From positions 1,488,001 to 1,552,000 of the forward strand of contig JAJHTX010000008.1 in NCBI GenBank assembly GCA_032164295.1: a stretch of DNA of 64,000 nt, given 5' to 3'. Shown here piece by piece: positions 52,728-63,637 of the stretch; position 1 is the stretch's first letter, and the number at the start of each line of letters is the position of its first letter. The position numbers were made by a program, and so were the translations under genes. The notes beneath the pieces were generated by a model. The model did no database searches. It saw nothing but the letters and a program-made list of their open reading frames with translations, and was not told the origin of the DNA. The DNA comes from Inonotus obliquus (lineage: Eukaryota > Basidiomycota > Agaricomycetes > Hymenochaetales > Hymenochaetaceae).

Positions 52728-53979
52728 ATGCCCTCCTCAAAATCCGAACAATCCTATATCCACGCTTCCCTCCTCTCCGACCCTCCTCTCCGGCTAGATG
52801 GACGTTCATTAGGAGATTACAGACCAATATCACTCGAAACTCAAATACTACCGTTAACGAATGGTAGTGCTCGTGTTAATATTGGTGGGGCGTGTCTCGT
52901 CGGTGTAAGCGGTGGTGGTAATGGGCTACAGGGAACAGAAGTTTTAGCTGGTGTTAAACTCGAAGTGGAGGATATTGTTAGTGGAAATGGCGTGGAAGGT
53001 GGGAGGATAGCGTGTAACGTTTCTTGGTTCGTCCGTTTTTTCCTTGTTTGTTTCAAGGACAGCCACGTCCAACATTTATTATCCTGCGTTCGTTCTTTCT
53101 GCTTATAATATTGACATGCTCTTCTTACAGTTCGCCTTCAGCCTACCCTCACCTTAATACCAATGCCTTAGACGACCTCCAACACGACCTAACGCAAACC
53201 ATCCAAGAAACCCTCTCCCATCCTTCTCTTCAGCCTAAAAACCTGATCATCCTCCCAGGGAAAAAATCATGGCTTCTGCATCTCGACCTCCTGATCTTGG
53301 AAGATTCCGGGAACATATTAGATGCTCTATTCCTCTCGGCTGCGGCTGCTCTGGGTGATACGCGAGTTCCTAGAACTCGGTCGATTGAGTATAAGGTTAG
53401 GGAGAGAAAGGCCGGGACAGCTGGAGGTGGGAGTGGAGTCGATAGAATGGTAGTGGATGGCGGAGATGTGGGAGATGAAGATGGGATAAGTGGGCTTGAT
53501 ACACGCGCTCAACAGCGAAAAGCTATGGATTTTGAATTGGAGGATTACTGGGATGAAGGTGAACCATTGAAGTGTAGCGAGTCATGGCCTATCTGCGTCA
53601 CCTTGAACCTTGTCAGTATTCTCATTCTCCTACCTCTTCGTTTCGGGCGCATTGAACAAGTTTTGTCATGTAGGTCCCACCAGTCCATTACCTCGATGCA
53701 ACAGCAATGGAAGAAAGCGCGACATCTCTTCGACTCGTTCTTCTTTTCTCTTTAAACGACTCCGGTAGTACAATACAAGGAATGCGACTACTTGGTCCTC
53801 GTGAAATTGACGCTTCGATGGTTAAGGCCTTATTACGCGTAAGTATTATTTTGTTTTATTTTCATTGGAAGCTCTAACTCAGGCCTTATGCACAGAGAGG
53901 CGAGCAATACGCTCGAGAACTCCAATCGGCTTTAGATATACATTTACGAAGCAAAAACTCTAAACAATTCACGAAATAG
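52728..53979 (+). CDS. RRP42: Exosome subunit RRP42 (RNase PH-like)
   Basis: Four exons (52728-53026, 53131-53611, 53674-53838, 53896-53979) encode 342 aa. RNase PH-fold markers: RLDGRSLGDYRPISLET near residue 23, TNGSARVNIGG, LAGVKLEVEDI, CSPSAYPHLN, then ILPGKKSWLLHLDLLILEDSGNILDALFLSAAAALGDTRVPR. The C-terminal part has VPPVHYLDATAMEES and a helix ending R-G-E-Q-Y-A. The order and the SPSAYP motif fit the RRP42/EXOSC7 branch of the nine-subunit exosome ring, a structural, non-catalytic subunit in nuclear and cytoplasmic RNA decay and rRNA maturation. An acidic Gly-rich insert (after KAGTAGGG) is specific here. It shares an intergenic region with the prolidase gene. Confidence 0.92.
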
Positions 53980-54209
53980 AGCTATTTCCCGAGATGTTTG
54001 ACTCCAGCAAAAGTAACGAGCTTACATAAAGATACTCAGGCTCTCCAATCGGCCCGTCCAAATACCAGAACGAGAACACGTGCCGGTGCTGATGCTGCTT
54101 TATTCGACAAGAAGATGGAGCTTGAGAACGTTGCTGACCTACTGACCTATTACTCAGAGCTTAGATTCCTACTACCACGACAACACGACAACACGATACG
54201 ACCATTACC

Positions 54210-55522
54210 ATGGGTGACTTACCTGATGATACAGCGAAAGTGACGGCGTTGAGTAGTATACCTCGCGTTGAGCTTTCTGGGACCCCGTTTGAGGTTAGTA
54301 CTCACAATTGGTGGATTCAAATTTCTTATCTCCTTTCCTCCCCTATCACTGGCACGTCTTTTGTAGATTGGTTACCAACACGGAACCCTCCTCCGTACAC
54401 AAATCCACTCCCAACTCCACATCTATCACAACATCTTCTCTTCTCTCTCCAGCCTATCATGGTCTCAAGCCTTGTCTCTTGGGGAAAAGTTTAGACCGAC
54501 GATTGAGAGGTTGACCCCGGAGTTGTTTGAAGAGATGAAAGGGATCGCGGAAGGCAGTGGAGTTGACCTTGGGGCAATTGTTGTTTTGAATTCGAGGAGT
54601 GAGATTGCTCTTGGTGGTTCTTCGGACTCCTCGACGTCGGATGGGTGCACAAGCCTTGCGTGGACGATTCCAGATGGAGAGAGGAAAAAGCTGTTCCTGG
54701 CTCAAAATTGGGATTGGACAGAAGATGTTGGGAAGAACCTTGCTTTAGCTTCGATTGACCAAATTGGGAAACCCAAAATTTGGATGGTCATCGAAGTGAG
54801 TAATATTCCCATTCCAGTAATTTTTATTTTTGGAAATTTCTGAATGACAAATGAAGCCAGGAATAGTAGGCAAAATCGGCTTCAACTCTTCTTCAGTCGG
54901 TGTATGCCTAAACGCAATTCGAGCAAAGGCACTATCAACTACCCTCCTCCCCATTCATCTACTCTTGCGTGTCGCTTTGCAATCTACCTCTATCGAAAAA
55001 GCGATCGAGGAAACTGAACGACTTGGTGGACCTGCGTCCTCCCAGCATATTTTGATTGCTGATTTGGAAGTGGGTGGAAGAGCGTTGGAGGTATCACCTT
55101 TTGGGAATGTTTACCTTGGACCGGGAGAGGAGGAGGAGGATGGAGAAGTCGTCCATACAAACCATTTCATTAAGAATCGATACGTTGAGGAAGTTCCTTG
55201 GAATATCGGGTCTCATTCGCGTCTCACTCGCATTCGAGAACTAGTTGATCAAATTCGTCGAGGTGACTCTGACGCCGACGTTGACCCCACCTATAACCGT
55301 ATCACACCTACCCTGCTCCGGGAACGGATCTTCTCCGACACGCAAGGTACACCGACGGGTATATGTTGTTACAGACCCGCTAACGATACGGACGGAAGGA
55401 CAGTGGGAACGATATTTAACATTGTCATGGTGTTTGAAGACGGGAGGGAGCCGTTCGCGGAAGTCGTCTTGGGGAGACCTGATGGATGGGGAGGTGAACA
55501 TGTGATTAGAATGCCCTGGTAG
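54210..55522 (+). CDS. C45-family acyltransferase-like protein (isopenicillin-N acyltransferase fold)
   Basis: Three exons (54210-54293, 54367-54795, 54857-55522) encode 392 aa. Markers: SGTPFEIGYQHG at the N-terminus, LTPELFEEMKGIAEGSG, VLNSRSEI, then DGCTSLAW, where Cys122 after Gly is the expected self-cleavage site and N-terminal nucleophile. AQNWDWTED, GIVGKIGFNSSSVGVCLNAI, NHFIKNRY and a C-terminal NIVMVFEDG...EVVLGRPDGW segment complete the NTN-hydrolase fold. The family includes acyl-CoA:6-APA acyltransferase of penicillin producers, but most fungal homologues lie outside beta-lactam clusters and have unknown amidase or acyltransferase substrates. No penicillin genes (ACVS, IPNS) are in the window. 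No peroxisomal C-terminal tripeptide is present (ends RMPW). Confidence 0.9.
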
Positions 55523-56060
55523 CTTCGGGATCGTCTGTGTATCAAAGTAAGATCGTCAATTATGCGTAGGTGTTGACGTCATTGTTAGAAGATCGTGTGA
55601 CGTGTGGATCTACCGAGGATCCTGACCTCGACGTCCCTTCTTCCCCAACATCTTCGTCTTCCGCGTTTGGTCAACGGTGGCACAATCCGCGCCGCTTCTT
55701 TTCTCCGAGAGATTGTCGACAGACAACTGTAACGGACTCCGTTGAGGGCTTGCAGGAAGGAACAGCTCTGCAAGCGCGTCTTATGGTATTGCGGACGGAA
55801 CCACTATGTTGAAACTCCGATTCAACTGACGCGTCCAGACCTACTTCTTACTTCGTTGACATCTCCGACGGAGAATATGTCACGACAAGTTTCTCGACCT
55901 CAAGAAAGAAGCGGGTCTAGAACGTCGACACCGTCCGTGACCGAGTTGTTCTTTCGAGTTTTCAATCTCCGACTGTCAATATTTGCTTTAAATACCAGAG
56001 CCTCAGACGTTCATCGTTCCCCCTTCACCATCAACTTGAAGTACTTGGAAGCTGTGCGCG
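55523..56060. other. Intergenic between C45 gene and lipase
   Basis: Open frames here (for example 55742-56158) show no motifs and overlap the lipase start in another frame. Taken as the lipase 5' region. Confidence 0.4.
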
Positions 56061-58358
56061 ATGTCTCCCGTTACAGAAGCCAGCTTGCTCCGTACCCTTC
56101 ACCGGCGTCATGCAGACGAGTTCGCCTATTTGAGTCAGAAACGGCCGAAACACGATGATGATGTTGATGATGAGGGTGATGAGGATGACCAGGATGATGA
56201 AGATGGCGAAGATGTTGAAGATGTTGAAGATCAACGACCGTGGATTTATATCACATTTGACATTATCCGGAATTACATCCTCTTCGTCATCAATACTTGG
56301 GTTAGGACAATATGGTGTTGTGTCTTCTTTCCTACCAGTGAGTACGCACATATAGCATCAGATTCCTGTCGATTTTACGGGTTGATTGACGAGGATGTCG
56401 TCTTGTGATCCATAACTCTGAAGCTCTGCTAGATCGCGCGGTTATTATTCTTCTCTCCCTCGCGGCGCATGCTACTATGACTGTACTGTTGGTATGGTGT
56501 ATCCTGTACAACGCGCCTGTTTTGGGCAGGGTATTCGATTGGATTTGCGGTGTTCGGTACAATGGAATGAGCTTAGTCAATATGTGTACGTCTCACTTTT
56601 TCCCTCACGTCCAGTCCAATCTCTGAAATAATGGGATTATTAGTCGATCCCGGAATCTTTGAAGAGCTGCCGAAGGAGAAAATTCGTTTTGCAAAGAATC
56701 ACCTATCGCAACCGATTGAATCTTCCGGTAGCACTGAGACGAAGCGCATTTTCAACCTTGACACGTCAAAGCTTCTGTGGGTATTGTTTTCATAAGTTTC
56801 TGGTATCTGCTCAGTACTGACGTTCTATGAAGTCTACAGTGCGCCACTCTCATGTACGAACGATCCAATAAGGCGAGAAACAGAGCAGCTGCAGCAGTAG
56901 GAACAGGTCGGTGGAACAACGCTTCAAGAAATGCAACGATGAAGAAGCTACACAAGTCATGCAAGGAAGAGAAAAGAATACGTGAAATCGCAAGAGACAA
57001 ATACGGGCTTTCATACAGCTCAGTTTCCGAGCTCAATTCTGTAGGCGGTGCATATTGCGGACTGTTCTGGGACCCCCAGGAAAAGTTCATTATCGTTGCA
57101 TTCAGGGGCACGACGCCGACGGACTACACGGAATGGAAAACGGACTTTACCTTTCATCTGCGTGACGCTGGGCTTTGGCTCCGCTGTTTTGGAAAAGGTC
57201 TGGCGAAACTTTGCCGTCTATCCATGCATCTAATCTGATTCTTGTAGTTCACATTGGTTTCATGAATAAAGTATTTCCGAGGATGATCCCGCCTCGCTGC
57301 AAGAGGCTGCCATACTGTAGGTTCCGTATAATTTGCATGGGATGTCAAACGCTCAGTCGTCCGTTACAGCGACCATTATGGAAGATATCAAGACCGTCTC
57401 CGAACATCTTGCCAAAACCTCTCCTGACAAAGGCAACAGGAAAATCAACGTCGTACGTCCGACCATTCCTTCGCTTTCATCCCAATCTAATACTTCCTTT
57501 CACAGTGGATAACAGGTCACTCACTTGGATCTGCTCTTGCGTCCTTATTTTATTCTCGTTTGGTGAATGAGTCTCGCGAGAACATCACAGTTCGGGATGC
57601 CTACGTATTTGCGGCTCCAATTGTCTGCGACGTTGCATCCACCAATGGTACGTCCTAGCTACTCGCGTCGATGAACCCTTGCGTAATGAACAACATCGTG
57701 TACTAGCATTCAACGGAAGAATGAACCGCTTCACGGATTTTCCTAGAACCTTGTGGCGAATTACGAACGTGAGTTTGCAGTCCATGACCTTACCTATATG
57801 AGCAAACTTAGTGTTACGCTAGGGAAGTGATTTTGTCGCGACTGGACTTCCAGACAAGGGTGACAGCGCGGAATGGCTAGTTTCATCGCTGAACTTCTTC
57901 TCTTGTAAGTTCTCAGATACTGGTCGTTCGTTGACTAATCCCTCCTCGCTCAATATCACTTGTCCTTGATTATAGATGCCCATCTAGGCTGCGAAATTCG
58001 AATTCAACCCAAATTAGGACGATGCGAAGTTAGAGGTTCCCACATCACTCCCGGTACACTCGTCAAAATCGTATCCGGTGAAAACGACCAACAGGAGTCC
58101 CATGGTTTAGAAAATGGCTTGAAAGACACCGATTCGAGTCGTAATTCCTTAGAGAAGAATCATGTGCTCGATTCTATCTGGAATGATCGGAAGAAGGCCG
58201 AATCCGAGTCACAAGTAGAACAGACTCCTCGAGGAAAGGCTTTACTTGAATTGCAACAGCTTCCTCTAGTTGGTCGGTTGCTTGCCCATGCGCCTGGATT
58301 TTATTGGGCAGCGCTTCAAGGTGTTAAACCTTGTACATGTGTTTGGGTGTATGAGTGA
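56061..58358 (+). CDS. Class 3 lipase with N-terminal membrane segments
   Basis: Ten exons (56061-56337, 56424-56585, 56644-56780, 56840-57197, 57248-57316, 57370-57452, 57506-57647, 57707-57768, 57823-57904, 57976-58358) encode 584 aa. The N-terminus is highly acidic (a run of Asp/Glu after KRPKH). It is followed by two hydrophobic segments (ITFDIIRNYILFVI; AVIILLSLAAHATMTVLLVWCIL), probably membrane-spanning. The alpha/beta-hydrolase domain has FIIVAFRGT (oxyanion region), WITGHSLGSAL (nucleophile Ser about 368), an Asp in GSDFVATGLPD and a C-terminal His in AHAPGFYW, a complete Ser-Asp-His set. Class 3 lipases hydrolyse acylglycerols; the membrane segments suggest action at the ER or lipid droplets, like Lipase_3 proteins of other fungi. 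It could instead use phospholipids. Confidence 0.92.
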
Positions 58359-59047
58359 ACTGACTTGATACTCTATCGAACTACTCGAGACGTCGGAAAG
58401 AAGGGTGGCTATTCTATTTTCTTGCTCCTGTTCCAGTTATATTGTGTATTGCACTGCACTGTCGGGTCACATCGAAACAACTCGGCCATATTCGAAGAAG
58501 CATTTTATTCTGATCGTTAGTAATAATTACCAGTAAATTTTTATTTATTTCTCGGCTCTAATCTTGCTCAAGTGTTCCTTTGACACTCGACTTCTGGAAA
58601 TTCGACTCGAAGGAGTAGTGGATTCCATTTCTACCGTACGTACGCAAATAAATTTCTACAACTCTTCTTGACGAACAAACAATCAACCAATCGCCGTTCT
58701 TTGCTATTCCAAAGAGGACGTTCGTAGAATGAATAGCAAGCAGCGGTCGAATAAATAGATATGAAGCTGCCGTGCTGGTAGTACAGTTACAGTTACAAAA
58801 ATAACAAAAGGGTCGACGACTGCTTTTTGTACATTCCTGGACTGTACACGTACATAATGTTCTCGGGTCGATAAATAGGCTAATTATGAAACACTTTTCA
58901 TGATGCATAATCCATCCGACGAAACACATATCTTACACGCCGCCGAACAACAGACGGCTGAACGGTTGAATGAATGAAGTTAGCAACCCATGTTACATAC
59001 TGACAATTTGACAAAGGTCCACCAGATTAGTAAAGGGGTCATGTGAA
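58359..59047. other. Convergent intergenic region
   Basis: 3' flanks of the lipase gene (plus) and the helical protein gene (minus). A 123-codon minus frame at 58558-58929 shows no motif and has no start context. Confidence 0.4.
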
Positions 59048-60368
59048 TTATGCTTCGCTCGTCTTCTGGACCACAGGCGTGTAACTATCTTCATCTTCAT
59101 CTGTCTCGGACTCTTCCGTCGTAGAGTCCTCCGAAGTATCTTCATACGGTGCATAAGGGTAGATAATCGCAGGAAAAGGAATAGGACTGTGATAATCTGG
59201 TTCATAAGTTTTGACACTTTCAACCCTTGCGATGAGATTATCAAGCGCGTTGCTGATCTTTTCCGTTAAGTGCGGAACGTCCGTCGTGGACTCGGAACCC
59301 TTCAGTACGCGGGATTCAATCGGATGTTCCGCCTTCCAATCGAACACTTGCGGCAAATCGTCGTCACATTCTTCCGGCGAGGCGGCGATGTCATACTCCA
59401 TTTCGGCTTTGCGCGCAAAAGAGCGGCTCGGTGCAAAGATCAAGAACGATGAGATCGTGAGAGATGTTTCTTCATCCGGAAAGCATAACCGAGCCCGCGC
59501 TAGGTGGCGAAAAGCGTTCTCTTTGGCCGCTCTGTCTGGACCACGAATGCAAAGTTTATCAAAGCCATCAAGCAGATTCTTTGTGTCTTCAGTCCACTTG
59601 TACAATTCCTGGCAAAAACGCCCCGACAACGATGATAAATGAGCCTCTGCCGGACTGGGCTTTGTATCGACAAAGTTATCAAACAACTCCCGGAGCCTCT
59701 CCGAGAGTACCCCAGGATTAACGCGTCCGTCGGAGTCTCTTGCATATTCGATATTCCAATCGGGTATCGTCTTTCGAACACTTTCAAGCATCCGCGTGCT
59801 CCGAGTATATCCCAAATTCACAAAAGCGTCCACTGCCTCATAAACGACATCCAGAGCCTCTTCAATGACTTTCGGCTTCAAGCGGATAACCCTAGTTCGG
59901 TATCTCTGAAAAATCTGGTGTATGAAACGGTGTTTATGCCAAATAAGGGAGGAAACACTACCATATTGGTAACGGTCTCAATCTTGCCTATTTCGTATGC
60001 CAGGGCAGAGATCTCCTCTACCAGGTGTTCGGAGTGCTTGGCGTCCTCCTCATGTGCTTTTCGAGATATTTGGAGAACGGAGTCACGAAAACTACGGAGA
60101 CCCCTGTGCATCTTGTCATAAAAGAGGAGTGGCTCTTCAGCTGAGACGCTCTCGCGCTCATCTGGTGGTGTCTGACGCGCTGTCTCAGGCGCCCTGGATG
60201 TTTGCCCTCGGGAAACTGGTGACTTGCGTTTAGGAATTTGTATACTATACCGCAGAGCAGAGCAAGTTTATCTTCCAAAATGACATCCCGCAGACGCAGC
60301 GTATCCGCCTCCGGATCGGGATGCTCACCGGGATGCGGCACAGTTGGCGCGGAATGCCTTGAATGCAT
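59048..60368 (-). CDS. Hypothetical helical protein with acidic C-terminus
   Basis: Three exons (60368-60251, 60215-59962, 59905-59048) encode 409 aa. The first intron is unusually short (35 nt) but has a branch-like CTAAAC and keeps phase. The protein is mostly alpha-helical, with heptad-like stretches (EHLVEEISALAYEIGKIETVT; LTEKISNALDNLIARVESV) suggesting coiled coils. It ends in a strongly acidic, Ser/Thr-rich tail (EDTSEDSTTEESETDEDED). No signal peptide or TM and no catalytic motif. Family not recognised; it may be an agaricomycete-specific protein. The next gene upstream (60583-61521) is on the same strand and is also charged and helical, but shows no clear sequence similarity. Confidence 0.65.
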
Positions 60369-60582
60369 CACGGTAAGGGCTTAGCCTTAGAGGAAGCGTG
60401 CGATGGGGGTGGCAGAACGGGTGAGTTGGGCACTCTCAAGACCACGATGGTGCGTCTTATATATCCGACGATGATCTAAGCTGACTAATGGGATTCAGTA
60501 CGCATGATGATGCCTGTCCCATGGAGCAGGCTAATACAGGACAGGAACAATTTATCAAACTACGAACAATTTTTCATCTGTC

Positions 60583-61521
60583 TCACTTTTTCCCTTTGCC
60601 TTTTGGATCAGCCGCCGACTTATATTCTTTGGATATCTCCTCTGTCTCCTCGCCCTTTTTTTCAACGTCAACTTCAGGCTTCGCGAGATCAGTATGAGGG
60701 CCAGAAGGTGGCGCCTCGGTGAGCCGTCCTTGGCGTCTTTCAGAGGAAGAGCCCTGAATAAACTCAGACGGATCCTCTGGCTCTGGCCACACCCTCAACG
60801 CAGGCGAACATTTTTCCGTGCCCAATGCATAATAAGCGAATGACTTGTTCGCCTTTTCTACCTCTTTCTGCTTCATCTTCATCACGGCATGAAGCACTGG
60901 CAGTCACCAAGGGTATAACATCCCCAAGGTCGCTTTGTGTTCAGTGATGCGTCGCGCCAACTCCCATAGCTGCTCCCTGTCTACAAAAGATATGGGCGTG
61001 AGACCCACAATGTAATCCATGGCGACGGCTAACTCGTCGCCCTTGCTCGGGTGAGCTGACCAGTTCCCTAAGCACAACAAGATCGGATTCTGCTTTGTGA
61101 TAATAAAATCGGCCAGGATTCTGGCGGTATCCTCCCCTCGAGGGAAGATGAGGCAAAAACGCTGGAGTCTCTCCCAGTGATGCTTCAATCGCTCTAGAAT
61201 ACCCTGAGCAAGCTTCTCGGGGTGCTTCTGTGCAGTCCCGTATTCGTCCTTTGCCACCTTGAGGTGCTCGTGCGCCACTTCAGTGAGCCTTGCCATCACA
61301 GCAATGTCGGAAGGATGAGGAGGGGCCTCCTGGGCCACCAGCATTGGCGCTGAAGGAGTTATTGTCGTCGAAGTCTCCTTTTTCCTTTTCCTCTCCTCTG
61401 TGAGCTTCTTTTCCTCCCCTTTCCTCCTCCTCCTGTTCTCCTTCTTGCCGTCTTTGTCGTCATCTGCTTCATTGTTGACATGGTATACATTGATGCCGAT
61501 GAGGACAAACCGGCAATTCAC
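60583..61521 (-). pseudogene. Hypothetical charged protein with in-frame TGA
   Basis: Two stretches in the same reading frame are separated by a single TGA at 60904-60906 and two further sense codons. The upstream stretch (about 205 codons) has a Lys/Arg/Glu-rich start (KKENRRRRKGEEKK) and then a helical domain (LTEVAHEHLKVAKDEYGTAQKH, FPRGEDTARILADFIITK). The downstream stretch (about 100 codons) continues helical, then Pro/Ser/Glu-rich, ending KGKGKK. No intron removes the TGA: the only nearby GT...AG is 11 nt and shifts frame. No ATG is present at the 5' end, so an upstream exon is missing. Either a point-mutated gene, a two-gene artefact or stop readthrough. Family unknown. Confidence 0.45.
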
Positions 61522-61726
61522 ACACTCGGTATGTTCCTATCTGACTAATGCTTATGTTCGCACGACGTTGGCTATATGTATTGACACGCATCGAAACACA
61601 TAATAACGGTACTACACTAACCCTTGAAATATCCACCGGGAACGCGGTGATTACTGCCAATAACCTCTTCGCCACAACTATCGACTGCTTTGCTTGATTC
61701 ATCTCTCACACCACCGTCATGTTCGT

Positions 61727-61734
61727 CCTGTTTC
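61727..61734 (+). repeat. hAT target-site duplication, left (8 bp)
   Basis: cctgtttc immediately left of the transposon's TAGGGTTCCGCAGC end; the identical 8 bases follow the right end at 63630-63637. Confidence 0.85.
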
Positions 61735-63629
61735 TAGGGTTCCGCAGCGTACGTATACAGATACGCACGTAAAGACAAGACACAGTACGGATTACGATCC
61801 GTGCTTTACGCTCCGTATTTTTATTTTGGGGTGAGCTACGGAAACGCACCGGGAGTATACGGCAATACGCCATATATACGACACCAAGAAGGAAGTACAC
61901 AATATGATAACAAGAAATACGAGAGATACTTTAAGAAGTGTGTGATCTGTCTTTTGAACGTAGCCATTGTTTCACCAGCATAAGGGTTGTGATGGTCTCT
62001 GACCCCAGACGGGCACGGCGGAGTGCAATAGTATCTCTGCCTCCTGAGAATACACGTTCTACGGCGACTGGGGAGCCTGCAAAGATCATCAATTACATAT
62101 TATTATGTCAAAAAGAAAGTTTTCAACTCGCCTGGAATGGCATGGATCTCACACACAAACTTTGACAAGTGAGGAAACTGAGCACGGCGTGCGGACCACC
62201 ATGAAATTGGTTCTCCAACATCCCAAGACTTTTCGCATTTCATACTGAAGTAAGTGACGAGTTCGTCTAATGGACTGGTATCCTCCTCACTACCATGAAA
62301 GCGAATATCATACTCTTGGACGGGGATAGGGCATCATCGTTTTGGACAGGATCCATGTTTGCACCCTTAGCAATTACAACGTTTCGATGGCTCTGGTCCT
62401 TTGCTGAAGTACTTGAAGGATACCGAGCTGCAAAGCAATGTTCAAGTGACGACCTTGAGTCTTCAACAAGTTGAAGCAAGCGTAAAATCGATCAACTGTG
62501 CATTCAGGACACATAGGTTGATTAATTGAGTACTTACCTTCTGTATCCTCTTGACCTTTCTTGCGACTGTCATTCTTGGTAAATCGAGACTAGCCTAAAA
62601 AATTACAATTAAATAGAGAATTAGAAGGAAACAAAAAGTACGCACCTGTGAAGTGTCATCTGGTTCTTCACCGTCCTCGCTAACATCACAAGAGACCACA
62701 TCTGGGTTGAACTCCGTGTCGCAGCCACTGTTCCGAGATTCATCAGCGCCGTCCTCCACATCAGATAGAACTTCAAAGCGGTTTGAAGTTTGTATCTTGC
62801 TCGGTCCAGTAGGTTGGTCGACTCCACGAAGCTTGAATGAGAGAATACAAGGGTGTTTTCAAGAGACGATGTTACTTTCATCAACCTCATCGCAGTTTCG
62901 ATGTTTTGCATGAGAGACAAGTTGAAATCCATTGTTGCTCATTGTAAAGACCAAGCGGCAAGTGAAGAGAAGTGTCGAACTATTCGATTCCAATATGTCC
63001 TTAAGTACCTACACTAATACCATATAACTACCTAAAAAATATTGTTTTTTGACTGAGGCTCGTGTTCTGCAATGCAACGTGCACTGTCTCTCCAAGACTC
63101 ATGTTCTGCAAAGCAATATGCTATGAGCATCCACTTCATGTGGACTGTGTGATGTGAGTACGCACCTCCCAGCCACATATAACAATACCCCTTACTACCA
63201 AAGACCGGGTCTGCAACATGCAATCAGGATGACCAGAAGATAATGATGTGAACGCGGCGTGATGGATACCTGATCTTCAATATAGAGTGATATCAGTAAA
63301 ACAACATCCATTCTGTTCAATAAACAAGCTACTACTTACCTGTTGAGAGTGACCCTAGCCTTGCGGACACGCCAACGAGAAGATAGAGACATGTGGGAGA
63401 GAACGAGCATGTCATGGACAGAGCTGATCGCACAGCTGATCACTATCACATGACCGTATGTTGTATAGGCCGTATGCGGTCGTTTACACCCAAATTTGGA
63501 TTTCTTGATGCGGAACACAGACCGTGCAATACAGGTCCGTAAAGTAAGTCCTATTCCTCCATACGATTACAGAGCGTTCCATATACGTACGGCCCATTTC
63601 CGTACTTTACGCTATGCTGCGGAACCCTA
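61735..63629. mobile_element. Non-autonomous hAT-type DNA transposon (1,895 bp)
   Basis: Starts TAGGGTTCCGCAGC and ends with its exact 14-bp reverse complement, GCTGCGGAACCCTA. It is flanked by a perfect 8-bp direct repeat (cctgtttc). Eight-bp target duplications with short T/CAGGG-type inverted ends define the hAT superfamily. Both sub-terminal regions are dense in CCGTA/TACGG and TTTACG motifs, as expected for transposase-binding repeats. No hAT transposase (RNase H-like core or hATC dimerisation motif) is encoded, so mobility would depend on another copy. A possible four-exon gene lies inside on the minus strand. Confidence 0.85.
62374..62932 (-). CDS. Possible gene inside the hAT element (128 aa)
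   Basis: Four exons (62932-62876, 62831-62646, 62594-62538, 62460-62374) with phase-consistent GT-AG junctions give 128 aa. The short start MDFNLSLMQNIETAMRLMK leads into an acidic region (FEVLSDVEDGADES, VSEDGEEPDD), then a basic helix (MTVARKVKRIQK) and an amphipathic helical end (HLNIALQLGILQVLQQ). There is no transposase motif. It may be a remnant of the autonomous element's accessory protein, a captured host gene fragment, or a chance model. The last junction is the least certain: the frame 62267-62479 offers an alternative C-terminus. Confidence 0.4.
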
Positions 63630-63637
63630 CCTGTTTC
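63630..63637 (+). repeat. hAT target-site duplication, right (8 bp)
   Basis: cctgtttc directly after the right terminal inverted repeat, identical to 61727-61734. Confidence 0.85.

Larger units (their letters stand above)
48540..52990. repeat. Tandem duplication, unit B
   Basis: Second copy of unit A: truncated F-box 5' part, unknown gene copy B, intact prolidase, and the 5' end of the complete RRP42 gene. The right end at 52990 is where identity with unit A stops (the shared gtggaaatgg, then divergent sequence) inside RRP42 exon 1. Confidence 0.88.

Noticed and set aside
53998..54243. 81-codon plus frame between RRP42 and the C45 gene
   Set aside because: No motif; overlaps the 3' flank of RRP42 and the start region of the C45 gene in another frame.
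54210..55522. Penicillin biosynthesis cluster
   Set aside because: Only the C45 acyltransferase-like gene is present; no nonribosomal peptide synthetase or IPN synthase in the window.
60898..60908. 11-nt GT...AG intron removing the TGA at 60904
   Set aside because: Far below the size of any spliceosomal intron, and it would shift the reading frame.
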